Source of the DNA: Alligator mississippiensis
Taxonomy: Eukaryota > Chordata > Crocodylia > Alligatoridae
Direction: 5' to 3'
DNA length: 64,000 nucleotides
NCBI RefSeq assembly: GCF_030867095.1
Contig: NC_081831.1
Coordinates: 41,043,319-41,107,318 of the forward strand
Below the pieces are notes generated by a model. The model did no database searches. It saw only the letters and a list, made by a program, of their open reading frames with translations, and was not told the origin of the DNA. The first letter of the stretch is position 1. Each line of letters starts with the position of its first letter. Position numbers and translations under genes: made by a program. This document shows, piece after piece, positions 12,483 to 23,321 of the stretch.

Positions 12483-13764
12483 GGAATGTCTACACATGCA
12501 TTTAGATGTGCCCAAATTTAAGGCTGTCGTTTGTAGGTGTTGTAGGGCTTTGGCTCCTTGGTCGGTGCCTTGCCCCCTAGTGATGTCAGGGTGAGATCGG
12601 GGTTTGGTGCCACCTAGATGGTTCAGACACTGCTCTTACTCTCCTGTCACATCTTTGATGTTTGTTGTTGGGGGAGGCAGTTCCCTGTAGGTGGCCCCAA
12701 AACCAAGGGGTCTCAACCCTGGTCTTTCTTCGTGGGGCTCCAACCTCCCATTTACCCCACCCATACCATGTCCACAGCTTGGGCAAATGCTGCTCACCAC
12801 AGGTCTTCCCCTGGATGATCTCCCCTTATCCACGCTGACCGCCTCAAAATAGGTCAGGTCTTCCTGGCTGGCAATCTTTCCCATGTTGGTCCCTTGCCTT
12901 TGGGCTGGCTCTTGGGCAACTAAATCTGCCCCAGCTGGGGATAATTGTAACTAAGGAGAACTTAACTGAAAGTGTTTGGCATCTGCCATCGGGCCCCTGG
13001 TATTCCATCTCCCTGGACCCACTTGGTCACTCGAGGGGTTGGGGGGGGCTCATCTGTCCCTTTCCTCCTAGTAGGCATGGGGACTGGCAGCCGCCCCATG
13101 CCCAGCCTCTGTCAGCTCTCCCAGCATGACCTCCTTGGGGCCCAGATGGCCTGTAGTTGATCTTTCCTGGTCCCACCAGCTGGTGTTGCTTGTCACTCCC
13201 ATGCAAGGCTTTGTAGCTTCCTGCACTTCCCTTCACGCCGTGCTGCCCGAGAGTGCCAGCAGTCCCTTGCTGTCACTCCCTGCCACAGTACCTGCACTTC
13301 CTGATGTGGCTGCAGCTCTTCTCCCAGGTCTCCTGGGAAACTGGTTTCCCCTGATGGAGCTCCCCAGCATTCCTTTATTCCTGGGGCTTGTGCTCCTCAT
13401 TCCATCTGCTGGAGTCCTTTCACAGATGCTTAGCCTCTTTTGCCTGCACTTGGGGCTGGTGCTCCCTGGCTCCAAAGCCAGCGTCTCCTGGCCGGTGTTC
13501 TGCTGTCCTCTGCCCAGCCCTTCATCTGTATTCTCCAGCTGCTTTTTGAGCAGCCTGTGCCACTCTGGAGCCACGCCCCCAGAGCTCACCAATTCTCAGG
13601 CTCAGGCAGCTCAGGAACTGCTGAGCCTCTGTTGGCATATCTTCCCATCTGCCATTCATCGTGACCCCTGCGGTAAGTATCGGGGCCTGTTGAGAGTGGG
13701 GTTGGGACGTGCTGGGGGGGCTTTTGCCTCCCCTCTCACAAAGACGCTTAATGAGCATTAAAGC
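12483..13764. other. GC-richer segment of unknown nature
   Basis: Sits between two MITEs. Both strands have longish open frames (211 codons plus at 13126-13761; 119 codons minus at 13592-13233), because the segment is GC-rich and stop-poor. Neither translation shows a motif I recognise. It could be the interior of an unrecognised transposon, a CR1 5' region or an LTR. I see no terminal repeats that delimit it and do not call a gene. Confidence 0.3.
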
Positions 13765-13769
13765 AATTT

Positions 13770-14085
13770 AGGCTTGTGTCTACCCGTGCATGCATTAAAG
13801 TGCATTAACTCCATATGCTCAGACTGACATGAGACTAAAGTTAGTCCAAAATAAGTCCATACACAGCTTTAATGTGCCTTAATGCATCTACACATGCACA
13901 ATGCATGCTAGCTATTTGCACCTACATTTTATACCTGCTTTTGCAGGTATCAAATTTAGAGGTGAATAGTTTAAAATCACCATTTTTAAGGTGCATTAAG
14001 GGCATGCACATGTAAACACACATCCTTTATGTGCCTGAAATCGAGCTAAAGTGCTTTAAATCAGCACATGTAGACTCACCCACTG
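13770..14085. mobile_element. MITE with central hairpin
   Basis: Left end 'gtgtctacccgtgcatgc' and right end 'agcacatgtagactcaccca' form an imperfect inverted pair. The centre has the hairpin 'atacctgc-tttt-gcaggtat' at about 13930-13950. That hairpin resembles the longer perfect palindrome in the element at 41736-42146, so the two are probably one family. Non-coding. Confidence 0.5.
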
Positions 14086-14099
14086 TGAATGATAATTAA

Positions 14100-14285
14100 T
14101 CCAGTATTTATACAGTGCTTTGTTTCATCAGTATAACCCAAGGAGGTCAGTATTATTACTCCATCAAATAGATGGAGAAACTGAGGCACAGAGAAGGAAC
14201 ATGAGCTTGCCCAAGGTTTCCTAGCAAGCCAGTGATGGAATCAGAAACTTATCCAGGTCTCTTAAATCCCAATACACCACTTTCA
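14100..14285 (+). repeat. MIR SINE
   Basis: Shows the MIR core in order: 'tatttatacagtgctt', 'agatggagaaactgaggca', 'cagagaaggaa', 'cttgcccaaggtttcctagcaa', then 'cagtgatggaatcaga'. This matches the well-known amniote MIR consensus with moderate divergence, so it is an old insertion. Confidence 0.85.
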
Positions 14286-16529
14286 CCAGTTGGGCTGCAC
14301 CTCATTTATCAATAGTAAAAAGATATAACTTTTATCTGCATAGCACCTATGAAATGGAGTGATGGGCAAGGTAGACGTACTTGGGGTGGGAAGGGGAATC
14401 AGCTGAACAATGCCACTAGCTGATCCTGGAAAAGCGGGACCTTCCCTGACAGCAAAACCACCTTTGTGTCTCATAAAGGGGAACTGAATAAAGCTCCCAG
14501 AGATTGATGCCAGAGCTAAAAAAAAAAAGTGACTGACATTATTGTTTTACTCTTCACTTTGCCTGAATTAGATACGGTGGGAGATGGAGAATAAAAGTTT
14601 TATTCTCCTGAAATCAGAGTTTGTGGCAGAAGGAGCAGAGGTTGCAATCTAGTTCCCAGAAAAAACTGTGAAGAACAATGACAAATAAGAAAAGACCAGG
14701 CATTGTGCTTGAGATCTGAACTCACTCAAGGTTTTTTGGGTTTTTTTTCAAGAAGGAAAAAGAAAAACCTGGCAAGAATCTCTGCTTCCTTTCCATAACA
14801 CAAGCACTACTTTTGAGCTAATTGGACCACAAATTTGGGACTTGGTGACATTTTCAGTTGTTCCTCTGAACTATCACTGATTATTTTGAGTGTGTGGCAT
14901 AAAGCAGGTGCTGAGGATCTGCCTGTTTATGCATGTTTTTAATGAGAAGTAGCTAAAACATTATTTGTCATAATGAGGCATAACTCCATCAAAACCAATA
15001 GAGCTACCTTGATCTACATCAGCTGGGAAGCTGGTGGACATGAAGGCCCTTGGCTCAACTGGAATGTACCCTAGTGGTATAATTCCAGATTTGCAGGGTG
15101 TAACACAAAGCAGAATAAGTCTTGTATACTTTACTTAGGGGGTGGGACTGAATCGGGCCTCAAATCAACCCCTCAGATGCTAACTGCTTCACCAGTCTAA
15201 TGGCATAACCAAAGACAGCATGTTGTGTCACAACATGACCTCTCTTCTCCAAACTTGTCTTTCAGACTGTAATTTACATAGGGTGCATACAGAAGTGCTC
15301 CATACATGTTTTATAGCGCTGTAATTTAGAGCATTTTTATAGCATTTTTATAGCACTGTAAAGTTACAGAGCTCTTAATCATGACAAAACTGCAGTGTTT
15401 ACTTTTGATCAGCATACAGAAGTTATTTAGAGCACTGTAGGCTGCTAAAGTGCTGTAAAATAGTGCTTGAAATTTAATATCTCATTTAACAAAGGTTAAT
15501 TTAAAGTGCTGTACCCATTTGTAAAGTGCTATAAAACTGTGAACTTCTGTTAAGTCACAGCAATAAAGCGCTTTAAATGGCAAAAAAGCAACTTCTATAC
15601 TCACCCTTAGGGCAAGGATAGTTTGTGCCTTGTGTGGTACTGAGCATTTATTATTGCTAAGTGAGTAATGCATAATACTTGCCATCCTTGCACATTGAAA
15701 CCCTGTGAGAATAGCTCATTGCCCAAAAGCTAGTCCTCATACTATGTTCCATGGCTTTACTAAAATCCTGTTCAGAAATAAGAACCATTTCTTCATCTGA
15801 GGCTGTACAAAAAGGATGACATGGAGAAGGCAAATTTTTATTGAGGAACATACATTACTCGCAAATGATGAAGAGATGGATGTTGACAAGGGCTGTGGTG
15901 ATAGGGTTTCATGGGAAGCATAGATAAATGGTTGCAAGTAATGTTTCCATGACAACAGTACAGTTGCTTAGAAAGCAGAAAAACAATATTTAAAAGACTC
16001 AATTTCAATGTGAATATTCTGGAAAAGAAAACTGCCTCCTAGCGGTTGATCCTGCTGGATCCATGGAAGCAGGATCATGTGGCAAATAAATAGGATTGCA
16101 CCAAAGAACACATTTGAGGCCACACATTTTACTCCGTATGGAGACAGCCTGGCACAAACACTTGGACAGAAGGGGCAATAACACTATGGTGGCTGGGAGC
16201 AGAAAGATGGATAGCTAGTGAAACCATGCCACCAAAAGCAACAGAAATTACTCTGTCTTGTGGTGGATGAGTAGGATCTCCAAGCTCTTTGAGAAATATG
16301 CAGGTTAATGAGGACTGATGAAAAAATGAATGAAATCTCACTGCTTGCCAAATGATAAGGGGACAGTGATAGTGAGAGGATGTTATTTTTCAAGTGCATG
16401 GAATAAGTTAAATCTAGGAAGTAACTCAGCAAAGCATTTAGCATCTTTTTAATGGACCTCAAGGGAATCCATAAAACATTGTTGGAGGAGGCAGCATGTT
16501 GAACTGCAATCAAATTAATAGCTTTTCTC
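14286..16529. other. No gene; contains one probable MITE
   Basis: AT-rich non-coding sequence. Between 15279 and 15609 the ends TAGGGTGCATACAGAAG and, reverse-complemented, CTAAGGGTGAGTATAGAAG form a terminal inverted pair. They enclose many 'aaagtgctgtaaa'-type motifs, suggesting a roughly 330-bp MITE. The rest shows nothing I recognise. Confidence 0.4.
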
Positions 16530-16537
16530 CTGCTCAG

Positions 16538-17329
16538 TAGGGCTGTGCAAAGCTTCAGTCTCTGATTCGATTCAGTGGAGATTTGGTCCAATTCAGTGGC
16601 CAAATCTCCGAATCCAAATCAAATCAGGAGACCCTTTAATTTCTCCAAATCGAATCAGAGAGATTTGGAAAGATTCAGTGATTTGGACATAGACACAACT
16701 TTAAATGTTTTTTCTATATCCCTCAAGATACCAGGTGGCTCATGAATGTTTCCATGCTGGGGCAGATGGAGTGTCCCACAGGAGCATGTGGGGCTCCCCA
16801 GCGTGCTCGGCAGCAGACCCGGAAGTGCACCAGAAGCACTTCTGGTCCACTCCCAGGTCTGTTGGGGAGTGTGCGGGGGGGCCCCCCCATACCCCTCTGG
16901 CTCGGTGACTGGTGCCTCCTGGGTCTGAGGGGGTACCCGGGGTCCCTCCGTGGCCATTTGCCAAGCCGGCAGGGGGATGTGGGGGGGCCCCCCTGCACAA
17001 TCCCTGGCAGACCCAGAAGTGGAGTGGAAGTGCTTCCAGTCCACTTCCAGGTTCACCACCGAGCACACGGGGGGTCCTCCTGTGCTCCTGTGGGATGCTA
17101 CATCCACCCTGCCATTGCAGTGTTCAGGAGCCACACCTGGTACCCTGAAGTAAGAAACACTTAAAGCTGTGTCTATGTCCAAATCGCCGATTCTCTGAAT
17201 CATCATTGAATCTTCAGATTCGGATACAGCTGAATCGAATCGGGGACAGTGTCCAAATGAACTAATCGAATCACTGCCCCTGATTTGGGTCAAATCTGAA
17301 TCGAATATGGCCCACTTCACACATCCCTA
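16538..17329. mobile_element. hAT-type non-autonomous element with GC-rich core
   Basis: Left end TAGGGCTGTGCAAAGC and right end (reverse complement) TAGGGATGTGTGAAG are inverted repeats. Flanks CTGCTCAG (16530-16537) and CTGCTCGG (17330-17337) are an 8-bp target duplication with one mismatch. The sub-terminal zones are rich in 'gattcgaatcag'-like words. The core (16790-17110) is strongly GC-rich and gives several overlapping spurious open frames. The interior differs from the 4472-5492 type although the terminus is shared. Confidence 0.75.
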
Positions 17330-17666
17330 CTGCTCGGGCCAGAGTAGGCATCAGCAAGGGATCCATTACTGAAACAAAATTGACAAGAAGGAGCCAGCAC
17401 TGGCCTTATAGCCTAGACCTTAATGAAATTGCTTGCAATCATACATGAATACCTTAGTACTGCTGAGGCACAAATCGGTCACCTCAGCGCAACCTAGCTG
17501 CTCTGCAAATTGCAAGGCAATAGGATGCTGCCATGCTGCAAGGCTGGGCTGCCTTTAAAGGGGCAGTAGGGCAAAGAGTCTTCACAGCATCTCACGGCAA
17601 TCAGTGAGGAGTCAAAGATGATCATCTAAAATCAGGCATTTCATTGTAATAGCATAGTACAGTTAA

Positions 17667-19374
17667 TAGGGCTGTGCGAACTGGCAGCGATCCAATCCCG
17701 CTTCGGATCCAGCCTCTTTGGATGGCAGCAATCTGATCCGGAGCTCCGCACCAGGTTTTGACCTCGATCCGGCCAAAGCAGCTCCGAAGCTTCGGAGCCA
17801 CCTCGGAGATCCGGCCATACAGTATAATGAGGAATCAATGAAAGATCTAGAACTTTGTTGTTTTTTGTATGATTTGGATGAAACTTGCAGGAGTGGTAGC
17901 CTCTACTAAGAGCATGATGCCTGCCAAGTTTCAAGAAGATCAATGCAGGGGTTGGGGGGAACTGCACCAAAAATTCCTGAAAGCAAAACTCCTGTCATGC
18001 CTATGTGTAACAACATCAGGGGGTCAAAACTGCCAGGATGGTAGCTCTTACTGAGGCAACGAAGCCTGCCAAGTTTCAAGAAGATCGGTGCAGAGGTTGG
18101 GGGGAACTGCACCCCAAGCTGCTTTCAGGCAAAACTCATGACAGAAGTGACCCTGTGTGTGTTAAGGTGCAGCGGGCTGAAAACTGCAGAGGTGGTAGCT
18201 CTTACTGAGGCCACAAAGCCTGCCAGCTGTGTATGTGTGTCCTAGAGCAGGCCTGAGTGACAGCTGGCCCTACCAGGCTATGAAGCCTGCCTGCCAGCTG
18301 TTTGTGTGTGTCCTAGAGCAGGCCTGAGTGAGTGCTGGGCCCTGCCAGGCCAGAAAGCCTGCCTTCCAGCTCTGTGTGCGTTTCATTTTGAAACCCCTGG
18401 TCCATTTCATTTTGTCGAAACTGTTTTGCTGTTTCAACATTTCGCTATAATGGGGAAGCATGAAACTGCTTTCTCATTTGTTGGCAGATTTAGATGAAAA
18501 CAGTGGGGTGGTCACCCCTTCTGAGGGCATGAAGCCTGCCAAGTTTCAAGGAGCTAGGCATAGGCCTTTCTGGGAAACTTCACCTCAAATCTTGAAAGGA
18601 AAACTTATTTCACTTGTAAGTGTGAAAGCACAGGAGGGTGAAAACATCAGCCATGGTAGCCCCTTCTAAGGGCATGAGGTCTGCCAAGTTTTAAGGAGTT
18701 AGGTGCAGGGGTTTCTGGGAAACTGCCCTTCAAGCTGCTGACAAGTACAACTTGTGTCACATATGTGTGTTAAGGCACAGCAGGGTGAAAACTGCAGGCA
18801 TGGTAGCCCCTGCTAAAGCCATGAAGCCTGCCAGGCTTCAAAGAGATAGGTGCAGGGGTTTCTGGAAAACTGCAACTCAAGCTGCTGAGAAGCAAAACTT
18901 GTGATGTGTAACTGTATGCGTGTGTGTGTGTGCGTGTGCGTATGCGTGTGTGTGTATGTTTTAAGGCACACTCTCACTGGCACTGGGGCCTCTACACAAC
19001 ATAGTGGTGTGCCCTAGTGAAGTCTCCTCCTCCCCTACAGCCTCAGCTTGGTCCACCACTTTAAATCACAACAGGTAATAACTTGGTAAGCAGCACAGTA
19101 GCACCAGCAGCATCTCAGGCACCCAAACAGTCACAGTCAATATCAGAGCAGTCCTTTCCCCCTTTTCCCTCTCCCTCTCCTTGCTTTCTGTTTCCCTGAA
19201 GGCAAACCCAGCTTCAGCTTCGAAACTCAAAACGTTTCAAAACTTTTAAAATGTTTTGACTACCCTCATTTTGTTTCGAGGCTGTTTCAACACCCTACGT
19301 TTTGTTTCAATTTCTCTGCTTCCAGCTCGAAACGAGTCGAAATGAAACAGCCAGTGAAATTTCACATAGCCCTA
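17667..19374. mobile_element. Composite of two hAT-type elements (non-matching flanks)
   Basis: The left end TAGGGCTGTGCGAACTGG and following 'ggatccggc' motifs match the element at 33934-34508. The right half (about 18380-19374) is the reverse complement of the 4472-5492 type: it ends 'gtgaaatttcacatagccc' and contains 'cgaaactcaaaacgtttc'. Several 130-bp internal units lie between (about 18000-18870), and a (TG)n-like run at about 18918-18957. The 8 bases outside the two ends (ACAGTTAA and GTAAGCAC) do not match, so this is not a single clean insertion. The right edge abuts the integrase end of the gypsy element. Confidence 0.65.
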
Positions 19375-19448
19375 GTAAGCACTTCCCCAATGCATCCATG
19401 TCTGTTGGTGGTGTATTGGTGCTTGTAGATTGCTCAGGTGTAGGGTTA

Positions 19449-20213
19449 TCAGTAGGAGAATGCCCACTGTAGGCCTGTCCCATAGTTCTGAGCAAACACA
19501 GTCTCTTGTGGAACAAAAAGACGCAAGGTACCAAATGCCAATGCACAGTCCAACTCCTTTCCTTTCCTAAACTGCATACCTCTCACAAGGTCTGTGTTAA
19601 CGTGGCCAAGGCATGTCTTGAGATGACAACCCATAAAAAGCTCTGATGGGCTGGACTCTGTTTTAGGGCAAGGAATTACTTGTTGAGCAAACAGAAATCT
19701 GGCCAGTTTGGTAGGCCAGTCTTCTACAACAATCCTTTTCAGTTCATCTTTTGTAGTCTGCCCCATTCACTCATCTTGCCCATTGGCCTGTGGCCTGCAA
19801 AGTGCAATGGTAACAGTTCAAATGAGGTTGCAGCTGGCAAAATCTTGGAACTCTGCTGAGGTGAATGCACTGCCATTATCAGAAACGATAGTGTCAGGCA
19901 TCCCATAGGTTGCAAACGGCTGACACAGAGCTATTATATTGGCAGTTGATGTAAGAGTTGATACAGCAACCATTTCAAGCCATTTTGAGTATGTGTCAAC
20001 AACAATTAAGAAGTTCTTACCTTGAAAAGGGCCAGCAAAATCAATGTGGATGCATGGCCAAGGTTCCTTTGTCATTTCCCAAGAAAATACTGGTGCCTTC
20101 GGTGGATTATGATGGGTTGCTTGACAAATGCTGCACTCCCTCACAACCCTTTCTATGTCATTATCCATAACTGGCCACCATACATAACTTCTAGCCAGTG
20201 CTTTCAACCTCAC
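19449..20213 (-). pseudogene. Integrase fragment of the classic-order Ty3/gypsy relic
   Basis: The upstream frame (20213-19818) has the integrase zinc-binding Cys pair (ECSIC), then the catalytic-core start HIDFAGPF and the second Asp in VSDNGSAF. A TGA interrupts at about 19820. The readable frame then continues with the NGQDE stretch that holds the third acidic residue, followed by a second TGA. The last frame (19766-19449) includes KLARFLFAQQ and ELFMGCHLKTCLG, typical of the core's C-terminal side. Integrase would insert cDNA in the nucleus; two stops make this copy inactive. Confidence 0.8.
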
Positions 20214-20541
20214 AAGGCCTGGGTGTGCTGCGTGCAGTGTTGTCAGTACGATTTAGCATCCTGCTTCTGGAATTACAGCACGATTTCCCCACAAGAGGCA
20301 ACCCTTGTGGGCAGACAGCTCATGCTGATGTGATGAAAATGGCCTGAATTCCTCAGCCAATTTGTCTGCAGGCCAGCCCCTTCACATCCAGTTGAGGACA
20401 CAGGCAAGTATAGGGTCTTTTGAAGTCATCCTTGCTATCTGATCAGCCTGAAGAGGGGTTTCTGCCATGGATTCCAGCATCAGGTATTTGTAGTGGTAGG
20501 CAGCTCAGTGCATCAGTATTTGCTATCGTTTTCCCAGGTTT

Positions 20542-21030
20542 CTACACAAGTGTATAGTCATATGCATTTAACATAATGCTCCAGCATTGCATACAGGGAA
20601 ACAAAATAGGAGGAGTTGGTTTGTCCATAGTAAAAATTCCAAGAAGGGGTTTGTGGTCTATTTGGATTTTGAATTTGCGGCCATAAATATAATTGTGAAT
20701 TTTTTTAACTCCTGCAATGATTGCCAATGCGTCTTTATCAATCTGCACGTAGTTCCTCTCAGTTGAAGTTATTGTTCTTGAGTAAAAAGCAATGGGTGTG
20801 TCCTTGCCCTCAGGCAGTGTGTGACTGAGGACAGCACCAACACCAAACAGCGAGGCATCACAAGTAATGTACAGTGGCTTCTGTTCATCATAGTGAACAA
20901 GGACAGAGTCTGATGTCAGCAACTTCTTGATGCCCTGGAAGGCTTCATTGTGCTGGCAAGTCCACTTCCACTGAGCTCCTTTATCCAGTAAGTGATGAAG
21001 GGGCTCTGCTATGGTGGCTTTGTCTTTCAA
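20542..21030 (-). pseudogene. RT connection and RNase H fragment of the classic-order Ty3/gypsy relic
   Basis: 162 codons. Motifs in order: LHHLLDKGAQWKWTCQHNEA (RT thumb/connection), ITCDASLFGVGAVLSH (first RNase H Asp), AFYSRTITSTERNY, DKDALAIIAGVKK and IQIDHKPLLGIF (later Asp/His region). The order and spacing are those of Ty3/gypsy RNase H. The fragment lies between the RT fragment (21197-21757) and the integrase fragment, separated by frame changes and about 330 bp of poorly readable pol. Confidence 0.8.
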
Positions 21031-21196
21031 GAAGATGTGCTAAAAATTGAGAAGTCCTAAGAATGCTTGAAGATCCCATCTGCATTTTGGTATAGGGGCA
21101 TCATGTATTGTTTTTACCTTGTCTTCAACTGGGTGAATGCCAGAAGCATCAATTTGATATCCCAGAAAGTTGACACTGGAAACTCCCAGTTGAAAT

Positions 21197-21757
21197 TTAT
21201 CTCTTTTTTACTCTGATACCTGTTTTACAGAGAAGTTTTGATAAAACTTCTCTGAGTCTCTCAGTGAGTTTCTCTCTAGACAGCCCCATGATCAACACAT
21301 CAAAGTATGGAACAGACCCGGGAATTCCTGCCAGTATTTTCTCCATGAACCACTGGAAAATTCCTACTGCCACAGAAATTCCAAACTGGAGGTGCTTGAC
21401 ACAGAACGTACATTGATGTGTAATTATTATTTGGGCCTCTATAGCCTTGTCATCCACTATCAATTGCTGATAGGCTTGAGCAAGATCTAGTATGGCAAAA
21501 ACCTTCCCTACTGCAAGAACAGACGGTAACTGGTTAATGGCTACAGTGCACTTGTAACCCCCACAGATGCAAGCACTGCTGTTAGGTTTTAAAACAGGAA
21601 CAATTGGTATGGCCAACCTTGTATGTACAATTGGCTCGAGGACACCTTGCACGATAAGCCAGTCTAATTCTGCATCAGTTTTCAGTTGCAGTGCAAAAGG
21701 TACATTCCAAGCCTTCATAAAAATAGGGGCTATCACAGGATCCATTTGGAACGTCAC
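21197..21757 (-). pseudogene. Reverse transcriptase fragment, catalytic motif altered
   Basis: 186 codons matching the fingers and palm of a Ty3/gypsy RT: VLEPIVHTRLAIPIVPVLK, FAILDLAQAYQQLIVDD (first catalytic Asp) and FGISVAVGIFQWFMEKILAG. Where the family has a Y-x-D-D active site, this copy reads YFDV, so the second Asp is lost. It continues into SREKLTERLREVLSKL, then breaks. The loss of a metal-binding Asp together with frame breaks indicates long-dead coding capacity. Confidence 0.8.
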
Positions 21758-21853
21758 AGGTGGACCAGAGTAAGTTCTTCATTCCTTGGCGAATACCTGG
21801 GGAAACTCCCTTGCAAGCCTTTCCAGACTTTCTGTGCAGAGACTGTGTATGCT

Positions 21854-22186
21854 TTAAATATTGATTCCCAATGGTGAGAACCCATTTCTCCCCAGAAAAT
21901 TTTTGTGGGAATCTTTAGTGACAATGAGGGGTAGACGCTGTCTAACAGATCTGTACTGGACATTTACACTGCAGCTACCCAAAGTTTCCACAATCTGTCC
22001 ATTGTAGTCACGCAGGCAACACTCAGGTTTCAATAACTTGGGGAGAGGTTGCCAAAACAACTGGAAGAATGTGTTTTCATCTATGAGGGATACTCCTGAA
22101 CCCAGGTCCACTTCCATTTTGCACTTCTTTCCATTTATTACTACAGTTGCAATCATCTCAGAACCTTTGAGTTTCAACAACACCAA
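21854..22186 (-). pseudogene. Retroviral-type aspartic protease fragment
   Basis: 110 codons. The segment VVINGKKCKMEVDLGSGVSL places a D-L-G-S where the active-site D-T/S-G normally sits, so the triad is altered. Downstream NCSVNVQYR-like and LPLIVTKD strands and a final FLGRNGF match the flap and helix regions of a Ty3/gypsy protease. It lies immediately upstream of RT, in the expected position, between the zinc knuckles and RT. Confidence 0.7.
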
Positions 22187-22279
22187 TATTTTGAATCAAA
22201 TATAGGTTTTGTACCTCACGTTCTGGAGAGGACCCTAATCTGTGAGTGGTTTTGGAGTGAATACGTTTGCCACAGTCTT

Positions 22280-22690
22280 TTTGTCTCCCAGAACTGGCCT
22301 TCGAGTGGCAAACCCTTTATGTGGCCCCTCTTCTTGCAGGCACGACACTCCTCATTCCTAAACCTGCACTTCATCTATGTTGTCCACCACAACTCAAACA
22401 TGTTTGTGGATTAATTGGCTTATGTGGTGCTGTTGGTGAGGGCATAATAGGCTGAATTTGCTGGTGATGATCTGATTCTTAATCTTTTTGGAGTAAGTGG
22501 ACATTGCTGGAGAGCGCCTGGTGAATTTCTCTCACATTATGGGATGCTGCTTCAGCTGCCAAGGCTTTTTCTTGTGCAGTAGCCACGGTCACATTTGGTT
22601 CAGAGAGCAGGCCTGCTATTTTAACTAACATCAGCTGTAATAGAGAGAAAAGAAGAAGAAAAAAAACTTCCCTCTGATCACAAAACACAG
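22280..22690 (-). pseudogene. Gag C-terminal remnant with zinc knuckles
   Basis: On the minus strand a first knuckle begins CLSCGGQH and is broken by a stop. A second knuckle reads CRACKKRGHIK in a neighbouring frame. Upstream (22688-22479) a frame carries LLSEPNVTVATAQEKALAAE and HNVREI, like the linker before the knuckles in gypsy gag. The capsid part is absent between here and the primer site, so an internal deletion removed most of gag. A pyrimidine/purine-rich run at about 22640-22670 marks the junction region. Confidence 0.65.
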
Positions 22691-22740
22691 CCTGGTCTCA
22701 GAAAGTTGTCCTCACAGTCTAGCGGCATCTTTTCAGCAAA

Positions 22741-22760
22741 GCATCCCTTCCTCATCGCCA
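22741..22760 (-). other. Primer-binding site resembling the 3' end of tRNA-Ser
   Basis: Read on the minus strand this site is TGGCGATGAGGAAGGGATGC. From memory, the complement of a vertebrate tRNA-Ser(GCT) 3' end begins TGGCGACGAGGATGGGAT, so about 17 of 20 positions agree and one difference is a CpG-type change. It sits just after an LTR-like end (CTCACAACACATCATC) with AATAAA about 60 bases upstream, as expected for the start of a gypsy element. Confidence 0.6.
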
Positions 22761-22970
22761 GATGATGTGTTGTGAGTTCAGCAACACCACTCTGGACACT
22801 CCGGGGTTCAGCTAACAGTTATTTATTATTATAACTCTCTGGAATCATATCCAGGGTGGATCTTAACTATTGCCCTCAGTCTATGTATCTAGAACTTATA
22901 CTTGCTATGCCTCTGATTTGACCCAGTCCAGTCCTGTGGATAGAGAGAAACCAAGAATGCCTCTGGCTCC
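22761..22970 (-). mobile_element. Partial 5' LTR of the classic-order gypsy relic (end uncertain)
   Basis: Directly upstream, on the minus strand, of the primer site. It contains AATAAATAA (about 22818-22832), a plausible polyadenylation signal, and ends in ACAACACATC. The outer boundary cannot be fixed because the matching 3' LTR is not in the window. Confidence 0.4.
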
Positions 22971-23237
22971 TCATGTCAGAGAAAATAGAGTCCCCAGTGC
23001 TGCAAAACTGCCAGAAAGCAACTGAACCCTACAGCGCTGAACACAAGGGACAGAATAAGGAAAACACAGTAAGACACAACAGAGGCTGGGTCCTTCAGGG
23101 AAACACTGGCTGCCAGCCAGAGCATCTCCCCTCCTCTAGGTTTGCCCTGGCTCCTCCAGGATGTGGGGGCCTGAGAAAAGCGGGGAAATGGGCAGTCTGC
23201 CTGAAGCGGGGCATTTTGCCCCGCATCTCAGCTCATG

Positions 23238-23321
23238 TGCAGGGGCATGTGCAGTGGTAAAAATTAGTGGCACAAATTTGTGCCACTACTTTTTGTGTCA
23301 CTGCAAGCACATGCCCCTGCA
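23238..23321. repeat. Long imperfect palindrome
   Basis: Outer arms TGCAGGGGCATGTGC (23238-23252) and its exact reverse complement (23307-23321) enclose a perfect 22-bp palindrome, AGTGGCACAAA followed by TTTGTGCCACT. The whole could fold into one hairpin. It may be a small foldback transposon; no target duplication was identified. Confidence 0.6.

Larger units (their letters stand above)
19440..22768 (-). mobile_element. Ty3/gypsy retrotransposon relic, classic domain order
   Basis: On the minus strand the order is primer-binding site, a gag remnant with zinc knuckles, protease, RT, RNase H, then integrase. That is the usual Ty3/gypsy layout. The double zinc knuckle and a tRNA-Ser-like primer site suggest the mag-related lineage (inference). 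Most of gag is missing. Multiple stops and frame changes interrupt pol, and key catalytic residues of protease and RT are altered. The 3' LTR is not seen; the integrase end runs into the composite hAT element at 19374. Confidence 0.85.

Noticed and set aside
13126..13761. 211-codon open frame on the plus strand
   Set aside because: Leucine- and serine-rich translation without domain or splice context, with an equally open antisense frame. It is explained by GC-rich, stop-poor sequence.
16655..17320. 221-codon minus-strand frame and several overlapping plus-strand frames
   Set aside because: They lie wholly inside a hAT MITE bounded by terminal repeats. Low-complexity Gly/Pro translations in many frames at once reflect GC content.
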